Shown here: positions 11,030-21,899 of the stretch, one piece after another
How the letters are laid out: the number at the start of each line of letters is the position of its first letter
How positions within the stretch are numbered: the stretch's first letter is position 1
Origin: Bathynomus jamesi
Taxonomy: Eukaryota > Arthropoda > Malacostraca > Isopoda > Cirolanidae
Direction of reading: 5' to 3'
NCBI GenBank assembly: GCA_023014485.1
Contig: JAJOZX010000086.1
Coordinates: forward strand, 1,820,001 to 1,884,000
Length of the DNA stretch: 64,000 bases
Notes under the pieces: generated by a model
Database searches by the model: none
What the model saw: only the letters and a program-made list of their open reading frames with translations
What the model was told of the DNA's origin: nothing
Position numbers and translations under genes: made by a program

Positions 11030-11215
11030 GAAAATTATGAGATTAAAAGTGCTTTGAGGGCTGCAGCATCCAAAATGCGACAGAGCAATGCATCTCGTGC
11101 TTCCACTTTTCTCTGGTACACCAGCTCTTTCATGCGCCCTCACAGATAAAAATCTAGATGGGTTAGGTCCGGAGACCTGTGTGGCCAATTTTGTGCACCA
11201 CCACGACCGATCCAT
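11030..11215 (-). pseudogene. Tc1-like transposase C-terminal fragment
   Basis: On the minus strand this reads CRWIGRGGAQNWPHRSPDLT, then HLDFYLWGRMKELVYQRKV, and ends shortly after. This is the region up to and beyond the third catalytic Asp of the Tc1-like family found elsewhere in the window. The fragment starts abruptly at the RWIGR codons, where the dispersed repeat at 11216-11650 begins. The N-terminal part of the gene is not present beyond that repeat. It is too short to be functional. Confidence 0.8.
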
Positions 11216-11395
11216 CGACAATAGTATGGCCGAAAAATGGTAGAGTGCAGAGCAAGTGCAGTGTTGATCAAATGAGTGCCGGTGCCAACCCTCCAGAGCC
11301 AGTGCCAATTCCCCTCCCCACAGGGTGCCAAAAGAAAAAGAAAGGAAAAAGGGGGATTCCCCCCAGCTGCAACAAGCTGGGGAGACCACCTAACC

Positions 11396-11453
<58 letters not shown>

Positions 11454-11650
11454 TGGGGGAGAAGTTGGGAAGGCCTCACCCCCCCAAAGGGGTATACCTA
11501 GCTTAGGAAGGTAAGAGAAATAGCATGTTTTTGCCTGGATCCTCAGACGCATAATAAAGTTCTTGACAGCTTCAGCTGGCTTAGAAGTATCTTTAAGCTA
11601 GTTGGCATAGAAGCCAGTGTCCGCCAGGCATATCAGTCAGTTGGCTCAGT
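11216..11650 (+). repeat. Dispersed repeat copy 1, with (GA)n core
   Basis: About 430 bases that recur as 49265-49013 plus 42291-42040 on the opposite strand. Landmarks are AGTGTTGATCAAATGAG, AGCTGCAACAAGCTGGGG, a (GA)n array at 11398-11450, AAAGGGGTATACC, and a tail with TGCCTGGATCCTCAGACGC. The apparent ORFs across it are products of the GA array and have no family signature. Confidence 0.7.
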
Positions 11651-11721
11651 GTAATATATAAATATATACACACATTAACTTTTGAGCAGCCATTTGCTAT
11701 AAAAGCGCCCCTATTATTACA

Positions 11722-11742
11722 CACACACACACACACACTCCC

Positions 11743-11809
<67 letters not shown>

Positions 11810-11813
11810 TATA
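11722..11813. repeat. (CA)n and (TA)n microsatellites
   Basis: A short CA array and then about 60 bases of TA, ending at the left edge of the 201-bp MITE. Confidence 0.95.
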
Positions 11814-12011
11814 CAGGGTGATTCAGAAGTCAGGTTACATAGGGCTTTTCTGTTTCTTTGCAGGTAAATGAGTTATGAGATGTGATATTCCTAGCTGGCT
11901 GCACAAGTGCATTGCCGTTAACGGTGGCCATATCGAACATGTGATGTGACTATTCCCCTGTATCATTACATAATACAGTATTTCCCTATGTAACCTGACT
12001 TTTGAATCACC

Positions 12012-12014
<3 letters not shown>
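11814..12014 (+). mobile_element. 201-bp MITE derived from a Tc1-like element
   Basis: It starts CAGGGTGATTCAGAAGTCAG and ends in the near-reverse complement, with TIRs of about 30 bases. TA lies on the left, and on the right a TG that may be a mutated TA. The interior keeps the last codons of a Tc1-like transposase on the plus strand, GGHIEHVM followed by a stop. This shows that it arose by internal deletion of a full element. Confidence 0.88.

Positions 12015-12015
<1 letters not shown>

Positions 12016-12080
<65 letters not shown>
12016..12080. repeat. (TA)n microsatellite
   Basis: TA arrays continuing to the right of the MITE, interrupted by ACAG. Confidence 0.95.
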
Positions 12081-12086
<6 letters not shown>

Positions 12087-12205
12087 GTTCATAGATCTAT
12101 CATTGAATGTATATACATTATTATTCATTATTAAGAATAATTATTCGGAATATTTTCCCAATTGTCACCCTGTAATTTCAAATATTAAATGCTCATACGA
12201 CTATA

Positions 12206-12220
12206 TACACACACACACAC

Positions 12221-12256
<36 letters not shown>

Positions 12257-12288
12257 ATATTATATATATATATAATATATATATATAC
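12206..12288. repeat. (CA)n/(TA)n microsatellite
   Basis: A CA run followed by imperfect TA arrays up to the left end of the second mariner. Confidence 0.95.
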
Positions 12289-12473
12289 ACCAGGTCATCC
12301 CATAAGTAATGTCGTTTTTTACGATAGATTAAGTTTAAACTAGTCCTACTCGGTTTAAGCATAAATTTTCCGAAGGTTATATCTAAGAGGAAATCTATCG
12401 TATTTCGCTACATACTTTACAGACCTTGACCAGTGAAGACGTGTGTTTTGTTTTATGTGAACCCCTCATAAAC

Positions 12474-13480
12474 ATGGCGGTATCAGAAGAGCATATCAGG
12501 CATATAATGCTTTACGAGTTCAAAAAAGGGAATAGTGCTACTAAAGCAACGCGAAACATTCAGGACGTTTATGGCAACGATATTCTGTATGTGAGAAAAT
12601 GTCAAAAGATGGTTTCAGAAGTTTAGGAATGGTGACTGCTGTTTGACAGATGCAGCACGCTCTGGACGCCCTGCTGAGTTTGGTGATGACCTGCTGTTAG
12701 CCGCACTTGAAGAAGGCTGTTCAACAACTGTCGAAGAATTGGCCCAGAAACTCAATTCACCCCCGTCCACCATCCATCGACATTTGCAATAACTCGGGAA
12801 AGTGCCTAAGTTAGGAAAATGGGTGCCACATGAATCGTCGGTCGACAATCTGAGGGTGTGGGTAAACATTAGCACAGCTCTTCATTCCCGTGAATTTCAA
12901 GATCCGTTTTTACACCGTTTAATGACTGGTGATGAAAAGTGGATACTGCACCAGAATGTTAAGCGCCGTCGACAGTGGGTTTGTGCCGAAGAACCAACGA
13001 CATCACAGCCAAAACCAAATCTTCACCCTCGGAAGGTGTTGCTTAGTGTTTGGTGGGATAAAGGTGGTGTAATACACTTTGAAACCTTACCACACAACCA
13101 AACAATCACCGCTCAAGTCTACTGTCAACAACTGGATCGATTGAACACTGCACTAAAAGAAAAGAGATCTTTGGTTAATCGGAAAGGAATCGTGTAACAC
13201 CACGACAACGCACGTCCTCATACCGCTCGGATCACTTCTGCAAAAATTGAGGAGCTTGGGTGGGAAAAACTTCCACATCCTCCAGACCTTGCGCCTTCAG
13301 ATTATCATCTCTTCAGGAGTCTGCAAAACTATCTAGACGAGAAACAGTATACTTCTTTAGATGACCTGCACACCAGTCTTTGTACGTTTTTTGCCTCAAA
13401 ACCGCCTGAATTTTATAAACATGTCATTGAAAAGCTTGTAGGACGTTGGCAGAGTGTCAATGATTCCGATGTTAAATATA
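12474..13480 (+). pseudogene. mariner transposase with frameshifts, stops and a 3-codon deletion
   Basis: This mariner transposase starts at the ATG at 12474 (EEHIRHIMLYEFKKGN). The first helix-turn-helix breaks by a frameshift near 12600 and resumes as FQKFRNGDCCLTD. The second helix-turn-helix ends at an in-frame stop near 12790. The core carries TGDEKWIL (first Asp), HHDNARPHT (second) and APSDYHLF (third). Only 31 residues separate the second and third Asp because three codons (YSP in the relative at 2.5 kb) are missing; the family value is 34. Another stop precedes the second Asp. The gene ends shortly before the nested Tc1-like element. It is related to, but clearly a different family from, the mariner at 1.49 kb. 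Confidence 0.92.
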
Positions 13481-14079
13481 CGTGCAGGGCTATTGAAAAT
13501 GATTCATCCGATTTCAACTGAGAATACTTCCGTACCTATCAACCGTGCATCAACTGGGCATAATCAGATGAAAGAGGAAATCTTTGAGTTTTATAAGATC
13601 ACCGACTACATTTTCCAGCAAGATGGGGCGCCGCCTCATTGGCATTTGGATGTTCGCCGTTTTCTCAACGAAGTGCTCACTCGCCGTTGGATTGGTCGCA
13701 GTGGGCCCCATGACTTGGTGCTCCACAGCTGGCCCCCTAGGTCGCCGGATCTTACACCGTGCGACTTCTTCCTTTGGGGGTACGTTAAGGATACTGTGTA
13801 CGTACCACCGTTGCCCACATCTTTGGATGAGCTCCGAACTCGCATTGTTACTGCCGTAGAGTCAGTGACAACGGACATGCTGGAGCGAGTATGGGAGGAA
13901 TTCGACTATCGTGTCGACGTTGCTCGTGTAACTAGGGGAAGTCACATAGAGCATTTATGAGGTGAGAGACAAAATTTGGACAGTTTTTCTTTTGGTTGAT
14001 GTATCACAAATCACTCTGTATTTGTAACATTAAAAAATATTCTCATTTGAAATCAGGTGAATCAATGTGAATAGCCCTG
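13481..14079 (+). mobile_element. Tc1-like element nested in the mariner 3' end
   Basis: It is bounded by TA and by inverted ends containing CAGGGCTATT (left) and AATAGCCCTG (right), with diverged TIRs of about 40 bases. It carries only the C-terminal half of a transposase, so it is an internally deleted copy. It is younger than the mariner it sits in. Confidence 0.87.
13559..13960 (+). pseudogene. Tc1-like transposase, C-terminal half
   Basis: An open stretch encodes the part of the Tc1-like transposase from the second catalytic Asp (FQQDGAPPHWH) through RRWIGRSGP, PPRSPDLTPCDFFLWGYVK (third Asp) and on to the C-terminal SHIEHL and stop. Related copies in this window have 41 residues between these Asp residues; here a short insertion before WPPRSPD makes it 46. 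The N-terminal DNA-binding domains and the first Asp are absent, since the left TIR joins directly to this half. The copy is non-autonomous. Confidence 0.88.
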
Positions 14080-14162
14080 TATACTAGATTAAAAGGTTTC
14101 AGTTGAGTTTTTTTTTGTCCTTCAAATTCCGATGTATAAAACGATATTACTTATGGGATGAC

Positions 14163-14165
<3 letters not shown>

Positions 14166-14233
<68 letters not shown>
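14166..14233. repeat. (TA)n microsatellite
   Basis: Pure TA array directly after the mariner. Confidence 0.95.
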
Positions 14234-14238
<5 letters not shown>

Positions 14239-14239
14239 A

Positions 14240-15336
14240 AGAAACATATCTATAATTAATCGCTATTCAGATTTAAAAAATATATATTTCTAAACTTTTT
14301 CAGATAACCTATTTGAAACTTCTGTTTCACCTGTCACTCTACCAAGCAGGTGAGTGTTTTGGTCCATTAACCAGTGTTGGACCAAATCGCACCTGAATCA
14401 AATTCCGATGCTAAAGACTTTCAAACAACTTTTTCTGAATAATCGAATAATCCGTCGGAGTTTTTAGACCTGCCTTGGCTCCAGAAGAACGCATCGAACA
14501 CCTGTATATTGGGAAACGTATCGATAAGAAATCTTGCACTAATGACTCTCAAAGAGTGCGTACAGCGAAGCGGGGAGATCCTTTGTTATTTATTTATATC
14601 CATGTGCGACCTGCCAAAGTCGTTATGTGGGGCAGACTGCCCTACAGTTAAAACTTAGAATTTCGAAGCATTTGGGTTTTTCTTATCGAACTTCTCGCCC
14701 TCTTTCCACTCCTGAATCCTCTGCTATTCGGCATCATTCAGAGACCCATGACCACCCGTGCCCCCAGGACTCCTTTGCATTTTGTCGTCTGCTTCTAATT
14801 CACTTGATCTTAAAATTTTAGAATCCCTTTTTATCAAGAAATTAAATCCAGAACTAAACGATAGCCTTTCCTCGATAAAATTACATACTTCCTAACCAAC
14901 CAACACCTGTTTTAACGCAACTAACGCACTAACTTAAGTTGTTTTTTCTTTACTTTCTCTCCACTTGTCATTTGTAACTTTTACCATCCAGGTCAGTCCT
15001 TTTTAAAAAAAAATTTAATTTTAATCAACATTTTTAAACTTTTTAAATTTTTAAATTTTTGAAATTTTTGTTTTATTTTTTACTTTTATTTTGTCTTATA
15101 ATCCAGATAGTTTTTTTTTAACAACTTTTTTTAAACTTTTTTGTATTAGATTTTATTATTGTACAGTTTATGACATTTGTCTTTAGTTTTATGATTTTTT
15201 TTTTTAGATGATTCTATTTAGTCACTGAAGATGGCCCCTGAGTGGACCGAAACGTTTGGCCAATAAATGTTGAGCGTCGTATCTCTTGTTTTCATATTCC
15301 TATTGAGGATAAAGTTCCCGAAGAACACTTCTATCG

Positions 15337-15340
<4 letters not shown>
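14240..15340 (+). pseudogene. Penelope-like element 3' end with GIY-YIG fragment
   Basis: This is the decayed 3' third of another Penelope-like element. The endonuclease fragment lies at about 14600-14821 (GQTALQLKLRISKHLGF, then RTSRPLST and an RHH motif). It closely resembles the 5.2-6.5 kb element in this region, which has STQLQLEVRLSQHLG and RTNRPLSS. Upstream the reverse transcriptase is unrecognisable. Downstream is a T-rich 3' UTR and the terminal segment with GGACCGAAACGTTTGG at about 15243-15258, then a TA array. Stops and shifts break the coding part. Confidence 0.75.

Positions 15341-15408
<68 letters not shown>
15341..15408. repeat. (TA)n microsatellite
   Basis: TA array at the end of the Penelope fragment. 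Confidence 0.95.
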
Positions 15409-15411
<3 letters not shown>

Positions 15412-16039
15412 GTTCATTAGCATGTAGCGTCATGAGCGATCTAGAGGCACATTTCAGGTTTTGTACAATCAACCTTGCTGATTTCAGAAAAGAAATAAAA
15501 AAATTCTGCAACAAGCAGAACACCACCTTTTTCGCATGTAAAAAATACAAAATTCTTGTTAATTACAGTTGGCAACACTGACTGACATGGTACTTCTGGC
15601 AGCTTTCTAATTATTCTCAGTGAGTCATCCCCTGGAATTTCTTAGTTCTACGCTAGCTCGCTTGAGAAACAAATGTTTTTTCTGTGGATGGGGTGTTCAA
15701 AAACCCCAAGGTACTAACGAAAGGTGCGTTTTGTGATATATACATTATACACATTTCTTTGTTTTGTTGTGTTTTACATTGTTTATAAGTTTGTTATATG
15801 TCTTAGGGTATATATATATATATACCTATGGATATTTATATACATAATACATACGTGTGTGCAGTATATTTTTATATACATATTGGTAAACTTATTGTTT
15901 ACCAATAAACCAAGCCATATATATATATATATACTCATAATCATATATTTTTTTTATTTATACGTTTGTGTTTTTGTTTCAGTGTTCCTGTGTGATACTT
16001 GTTGAGTTTCGCTGGTACAATGCACGCAAAGAACACGGG
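15409..16039. other. Gene-free region with TA-rich stretches
   Basis: No supported gene. Short TA runs lie at 15808-15824 and 15918-15934. Confidence 0.45.
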
Positions 16040-18195
16040 GATCTTCCAGCCACATTGTCTTTGGTTCTCCACTATCAGAGCTTCCTCTGTCTGAACTTCC
16101 AACCCGTATACAAGTTGCAAGGCATTTCCTCTTCTTGAAGGAGAACAAGTATACCAGCAACAGGGAGATTCTTCCGGAGGTATGCCAAACACTCATTGAC
16201 CTTTGGAATCGTGCTAACATTCCATCACAGCCAATCAAGAATGTGAAGACCAAGCTGCTCCGATTGATAGAAAAAGGCTCACAAGCATCGAAGCAAGGCA
16301 AGCAGGCCACAAAAACCAAGTTCGAGGAAAGCCTGAATCAATTATTTGACATAGCTGTCTGCCAATGCGATGATCTGTCTGCATGCCACTGTGAAAAATG
16401 AAAGTTCCACGACGAGAGCATGCCTTTCTGATCGACCAGAGAACCACGCCGCGGATCATGCAGATTAATTGGGTGGATACGAATGTGACTCAGATGATGG
16501 AGAGAAGGAAGTCAAGAGAGGATCGGATGCAAGAAAGACAAGAAGAAGATAATAGAAGAAAAACGGAACGGCAAGAGGTAGCATCCTCTGCAGATGCGGT
16601 CGAATCAGCTCAAGCAGAAGCAGACTCCAGTGGTGAAAGTATTGGTGATGAGTGGATGGGTGACAGTGCCCAGGAGGACAGGAACATCACACCGATTCCC
16701 ACTGTTGCTTTGGAACCTGACCGTTATGGTGTATCGAACAGGGCTGCTGCAGCTATCAGCACTGCAACATTGGTTGACTATGGCACATTAGTTCTGATGA
16801 TTAGATAAAAGTAATTGACCACCACAAAGTATGGAGAGCACGACAGAGGGTACGGAGGGATCTGAAGGAAGCAGTAACTTACCACGATGTGGAAGTCACT
16901 GCTTTATTTTTTGATGGGCAGAAAGACATGACACTTGTCAAAGAGAAAAAGGGGAACAAATGTTACAGCACAAAGAAAGTTGAGGACCACTATGTGCTGG
17001 TCGGAGAGCCTGGAACCTTCTATCTAAGCCATCTGACACTGGAACGAGGAACTGGCACTGTCATTGCGGATGGACTTCAAAATGCGATTGAAGAAATGGG
17101 TATTGCAGACAAAATAATTGCAGTGGGAGCCGACAGCACAGCCACAAACAGGGCACAGAAGTGGAGCAACACATCTGCTAGAGTGCCGCCTAGGTCGCCC
17201 TTTGCACTGGTTCATCTGTAGTCTGCATTTAAATGAACTCCCACTGCGCCACTTGTGCAAGGAACTCATCGGCCCAACAGAATCTGCAACTCAATGGAAA
17301 GGACCAATTGGCAAAGCTTTGGCCACATGTGAAAGTCTGCCACTTTCCTCGAGAGGAATTCAATGTATTGCTGATGGCCACACTCTCCCGGATGTTGACC
17401 TTACTGAATTGAGTCGTGACCAAGCCTACCTCTACAGAATGATGAAAGCGATAAGGACTGGTGTCATTAATGAAGATCTTCTACGAGAGAAGCCTGGACC
17501 AATCTCCCATGCAAGATGGGTTACAACTGCCAGCAGAATTTGTCGGCTATATGTACGTAGTGATGAACTGTATTCACTCACACAGTTTGTCGTGTGCCAC
17601 TATGGACCCATGTGGTTTAGCATCAAGTACCATCCAAGGTGCACAGATGGCCCAAAAACATTTCCTGGAGCAAATCAAGCTGCTACGATTACTGCCACCA
17701 GCTAGCAAGACTGTCACATGGCCTGTAATCCAAAGAAATGCATATTGGGCTCACCTTGAAAATGTTCAACTGGCAATGCTTGCAGATGCAGATCAAGCAA
17801 ACCGGAAATTGGCCATCGATGTAATCAAGACCATTCGACGAGCTCCCAAACCTGCTCAACAGCAAGTCAGAGAATTTCGGCCACCAAAGATCAAACAAAG
17901 TGCTCAGAATTTGAAAGATTTACTTCCACCAGTGGAGGAGTGCACACTGGAACCACCACTCACGAAGCAGTTATCTGTCGAACAACTCGATAAGATCATT
18001 GAAGAGCCCCTTGCTGTCCGGATACCATGTCACTCCCAAGGTGTAGCACGCTGTGTTAGGATGGTAACTGAAGCGTCTGGGGCAGTGTATGGAAAGGATT
18101 CAAGAGATGGTTACATTAGAGCAGTACTTAAATCAGGTGATTTTATGCCGTCATTCAAAACTAAACAAGATTTTAATGTATCATTTATTAAATAA
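16040..18195 (+). pseudogene. DDE-like protein of an unassigned arthropod family (divergent relative)
   Basis: Several adjacent frames belong to one decayed gene. The N-terminal part has LPTRIQVARHFLFLKE and LIDLWNRANIP. Then comes a Cys-rich segment LFDIAVCQCDDLSACHC, a shifted continuation KVPRREHAFLIDQR, an acidic linker, and the core: ALFFDGQKDMTLV, then AVGADSTATN, and RLGRPLHWFICSLHLNELPL in another frame. A C-terminal domain ends at 18195. Its N-terminus and core parallel the proteins at 35.1-37.3 and 52.2-54.1 kb (KANIP and PIWEK; FDTTA; CRHHVLE). I read Asp, Asp and Glu in these three blocks as a DDE triad, which is inference. I recall similar uncharacterised proteins as common in arthropods. 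No TIRs were found for this copy. Confidence 0.65.
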
Positions 18196-18583
18196 AACTA
18201 TCTAGTCTACCTACCTACCTACCTACAGTGTATATGTTTATTCCAAAAATAAATTTTTCTATTTTTCCTGAAAAGCAGTACATTGTAAGGGGTAAAATGA
18301 TAGCTCAAACCCTAAGAAAGCAAGTGTCCAAAAGTTATGGGTAACTAGCAATTTTCACGATTTTCACATGCGAAAAAGGAGGTGTTGCACTTGTCACAAA
18401 AATTTTTTTTTTCATTTTTGAATTTAGGGAGGTCAATTGTACAAAACCTGAACTGTGCCTCTTGATCCGTTAAACTTTGCCCAATGACGCTACACGCTAA
18501 CGTTCATAGATCTTCGATGAAGTAAATCGAAGTTAAACTCGAGCAATGGTGTTTATACTCAGAAAAAACAAATTATTTCCCAA

Positions 18584-18654
<71 letters not shown>

Positions 18655-19116
18655 TGCTCTGTTCCATTTTAAAAGAGCTTATTCATTGAACAATGAACAC
18701 CTCGCGAGTTTTAATAAAAATATTCAAAAGACTTTCAAATTACTTTTAAGACACTTAAAAAGAGCTCGAAAGTCTTCCCTTAATACTTATACAATTCAGT
18801 TTATGAAAAACTCTGGTAATTTTATCCAATGAAGATATTAAAATCAATTAATTTACGCTTAAAATTGTTTTAAATTACATGCTGATAATTTAACCGCTTT
18901 TTTAATGAATTGAAAAAATCTGAGGAATGAATAAGTCAAATTTGGTAAAGGTACGCCCCCAGAATTCGCGGCTCGTCCAATTACAGGCCAATGGGGGGGA
19001 GTATTGGAACGAGTCCATGGTCGCTGGTTGGTGGAAAGCCTCGCGCACACGTTACAGCCACACCCAAATTCACTGATAGCCAACAGGAAACTCGCGAAGC
19101 GAATATTGGGCTTCTG
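18196..19116. other. Spacer with (ACCT)n and long (CT)n arrays
   Basis: Apart from a short ACCT tandem at 18207-18226 and a (CT)n array of about 60 bases at 18592-18651, nothing is recognisable. The final 150 bases become GC-richer and lead into the TATA promoter. Confidence 0.6.
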
Positions 19117-19144
19117 AGGGGTGGTTACAATCGGGAACCTTGCG

Positions 19145-19151
19145 TATAAAA
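19145..19151 (+). promoter_or_regulatory. TATA box
   Basis: GCGTATAAAAAGGGGGCA contains a strong TATAAAA. About 30 bases on, CCACAACAGTT is a plausible start region, and an ATG in good context follows at 19220. Confidence 0.65.
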
Positions 19152-19219
19152 AGGGGGCATTTTCAGCTGGAGCCCACAACAGTTATTTTTATCAACAAGT
19201 AACCACACATTCTCTCGTC

Positions 19220-19696
19220 ATGGACGCCTCCAGTCAGACAGACCTCTACTGTCCCCCACAGGTGTTTGAAGTCGTGGACCCCTCTGCAGGGGCAACACTC
19301 GAACTTTTCGCAGCATTGGATGAAGGAAACCTATCGACACAAAACGTTACTGATATCTGTAATGATGCACCGTTTAACCCAGCAGGAGACTACCGTCGAG
19401 ATGTGAGTATAAGAATTTATGTACCCGTAATTCTATTTTATTTTTGTGCCCTATATTTATTTGCAGACTTGTTATTTATTTTACTGTTCCTGAGAACGTA
19501 ATTTAGAGAAATTTATAGAAAGTTCTATAGGTAGGGTTTTAGAATTACTAAAACTTTAAAGGTAGGGAAATCCAACGGTCCTGGGCTCGAGATCCGGTGA
19601 TGGTAGACGATGCGTAGTATGCATAGCTGGGATAAAAGTATTTCCGGCACTGTAAATTAGTGTGCTTGTGACTCCTTGTAGCTCTCTCTCTCTTTC

Positions 19697-19730
<34 letters not shown>

Positions 19731-21084
19731 TTAGTTAGACCCCATTTGGAGTACGCGATCCAATTTTGGAATCCGCAAAGATATAGACAAAATCGAAAGA
19801 GTTCAAAGACGAGCAACTAAGATAATTCCGTCGCTTAGGTCAAAGTCGTACGAGGATAGGCTTAAAGAGTTAAAATTGACTACACTCGAGACTCGGAGGC
19901 TAAGGGATGATCTAATACAGGTTTTAAAAATTAAGAATGGGTTCGATAACGTAGACAGAGATAACTTTTTCGAAATATCTCAATATAATAGGACTAGAAA
20001 TAACGGGTGAAATTGAAAAGTAGAAGGTTCGAGACAGCAGTTGCCAAAAACTTTTTTACGCATAGAATAGTAAATAGATGGAATAGTTTGCCGGTAGAAG
20101 TAATTAGTAGCACGTCTATAAACATGTTTAAAAATCGATTAGACGCATATATTGATAGATTGGGTATAGTTTAAGGTAGTAAAATTAAGGGTTGGATAAG
20201 ATAGATTTTGATTCTCTTTTCAGTAAAGATCACAATAACCAGACTAGAGGTCATAGTATGAAATTATTTAAGCCAAGATGTAAAACAAATTTAAGAAAAC
20301 ATATTTTTACAAGTGTTGTGGGACATACGGAGGCAGCATCTTGGGTTGGGCGATACTCTCTGTCTTTACACACCCCATTTAAAGAGATTTCTCTGCCGAG
20401 CGGTGCTCCCATAGTACTGTGAGGTATTGAAAAACTCATGATCTTCACTTGCCCCACAAACACCTTTAAATGGGTGACCCATAATGGTTGCACACACAAT
20501 TCTACATTACTGTACAGTCTTTACAGCCACACCTACACTTTTCTCCTAAGTATATATATTGTAATGTATATGGTGGTAAATTGTGACTTGGTCCACAATT
20601 GATATGGACCGTGACTTATTTTTGGTTGGCAAGGTACTGGTATTGATGGATTCCGTAATGAAATTGACTGGATTCTTTGGATCTGATATATTTGCATGTC
20701 GGTTATAAATAGATATAGAGTGTAACATTTGTGGATAGTAGTCTATTATGACTTGATCCTCTGGATCCAGAGATTCTATCTTTAGTTTTAAATTGATAAT
20801 TAATTAGTTTTAAATTGATAATTATTTAGTTTTGTAAAAATTGGTTGTGCCAATGTACAGGCAGTTTTTACATAGTGGAGCCACCTCGATGGGCTGAAGT
20901 GGCCCCTAGTGTGGCCACTATAAAAATTATGTTCTTATGTTCTTCGTGGTTCGGAACCCACTTAAAATTGTAGGTCCCTTCCGCCACCACGGAGGACATG
21001 CACAATACACAATTACGAACACAGTTAGGTAGACCAGCCATGAGTGGATCCTACGGTCTTTGTTGGTCTGAAACATTATAACAT

Positions 21085-21119
<35 letters not shown>

Positions 21120-21663
21120 ATATATATATATATATATATTCTCTGTATTTTGATGAAAAAATTTGCATTTTAATTATTAACCATTCTGTCTCATTTGTGG
21201 TTATTTCGTCATATATATAGTGTGAATGTAATAAAACATTTTCATCTCATTACATTTCGTTGTAAAATGTTCCATTAAAATAGCAGGTATCCTCAATTTT
21301 TAATTATAGATTAGTTTGCATTAGTATTGAGCTAGGCTTTCTGTAATTAATGTACTCTATTAAATATTTAAAGAGTGAGTTTGATGAAAAACAATTGGAT
21401 TTTAATTACAAAAGATTCAGAAAATGTATGAACAGCCAAAAATAACTTTGTCTACAACCATGGTCTTTTTCCTATAGGTCCAATGAGAAGCTGACTCGTG
21501 CTTTAGAAACTTTGCGTGATCGTTTTGAAGAAACGCAAATAGTCGACGCCGAATTGGAGGCTGAAGTTTTACTGGACACTCGAGCCAGTGACATGAATAC
21601 GGAGGTCAATGCATTGGCTCACATCCCGTCCAACGAATGCCATGTCATCGGGGAACTAATGTA
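19220..21663 (+). CDS. Unknown two-exon gene behind a TATA promoter
   Basis: I do not recognise this protein. Exon 1 starts with MDASSQTDLYCPP at 19220 and runs 61 codons to GDYRRD, where GAT is followed by GTGAGTAT, a strong splice donor at 19403. About 2.1 kb on, a T-rich tract ending CCTATAG (21471-21477) precedes an open stretch encoding SNEKLTRALETLRDRFEE and a glutamate-rich helical segment, ending near 21663. Joining exon 1 in phase works only if the acceptor AG at 21486-21487 is used, so the exact junction is uncertain. The apparent intron contains SINE and LINE fragments. It lies next to the Polinton capsid end on the opposite strand. It could be a host gene, a captured gene or a Polinton accessory gene. 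Confidence 0.4.
19558..19640 (+). repeat. Truncated SINE fragment
   Basis: AAATCCAACGGTCCTGGGC and the following 60 bases resemble the box-B part and body of the SINE at 9465-9540. Confidence 0.45.
19698..19729. repeat. (TA)n microsatellite
   Basis: TA array after a short CT run. Confidence 0.9.
19730..20175 (+). pseudogene. LINE (CR1/L2-like) reverse transcriptase C-terminal end
   Basis: Broken frames read VRPHLEYAIQFWNPQRYRQN, then RVQRRATKIIPSLR, LKELKLTTLETRRLRDDLIQ, and finally NRWNSLPVEVISSTSINMFK. This is the thumb and C-terminal tail typical of non-LTR retrotransposon ORF2 in the CR1/L2/RTE-X group. Only the final part is present, consistent with the usual 5' truncation. A second piece at 20199-20300 carries the equivalent internal segment (TRGHSMKLFKPRC). 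A tandem ATGTTCTT tail at 20931-20944 looks like the element's 3' end. It lies within the apparent intron of the 19.2-21.7 kb gene. Confidence 0.8.
20199..20944 (+). repeat. Second LINE fragment and 3' tail
   Basis: TRGHSMKLFKPRC near 20245 matches the LINE thumb region missing from the fragment to its left. The stretch ends in TATGTTCTTATGTTCTT, an 8-base tandem tail of the type seen at CR1-like 3' ends. Between about 20310 and 20870 no coding sequence is recognised. Confidence 0.55.
21085..21140. repeat. (TA)n microsatellite
   Basis: Imperfect TA arrays. Confidence 0.9.
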
Positions 21664-21899
21664 AGCTTTTTCTTTTTGTTTCGGTTAAGAACAAGACGCA
21701 GTATATTTCATCAATTTATTAGATGATAGAAGTCAAGTTTTATGAAATAGTAAAATTTTTATATTCAACTTAAATTAGTTACAGAATTAGCATCCACTAA
21801 ATTTTAAATAAGCTACAGAACACAACACTAACATTATTGGAGACATCTTATATTTTACACAATATTGTTGCAGTTATACATTTTATATATACACGTAAA

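Larger units (their letters stand above)
12290..14165 (+). mobile_element. Second mariner transposon, with a nested Tc1-like insertion
   Basis: The left end reads CCAGGTCATCCCATAAGTAA and the right end is its near-complement, ending ACTTATGGGATGACCTGA. Both abut TA arrays. The 1.87-kb length is explained by a 0.6-kb Tc1-like element inserted at 13481-14079, between the transposase gene and the right TIR. Confidence 0.9.

Noticed and set aside
11179..11552. ORFs with long Arg-Glu or Leu-Ser repeats
   Set aside because: They come from the (GA)n array inside the dispersed repeat and have no conserved sequence outside it.
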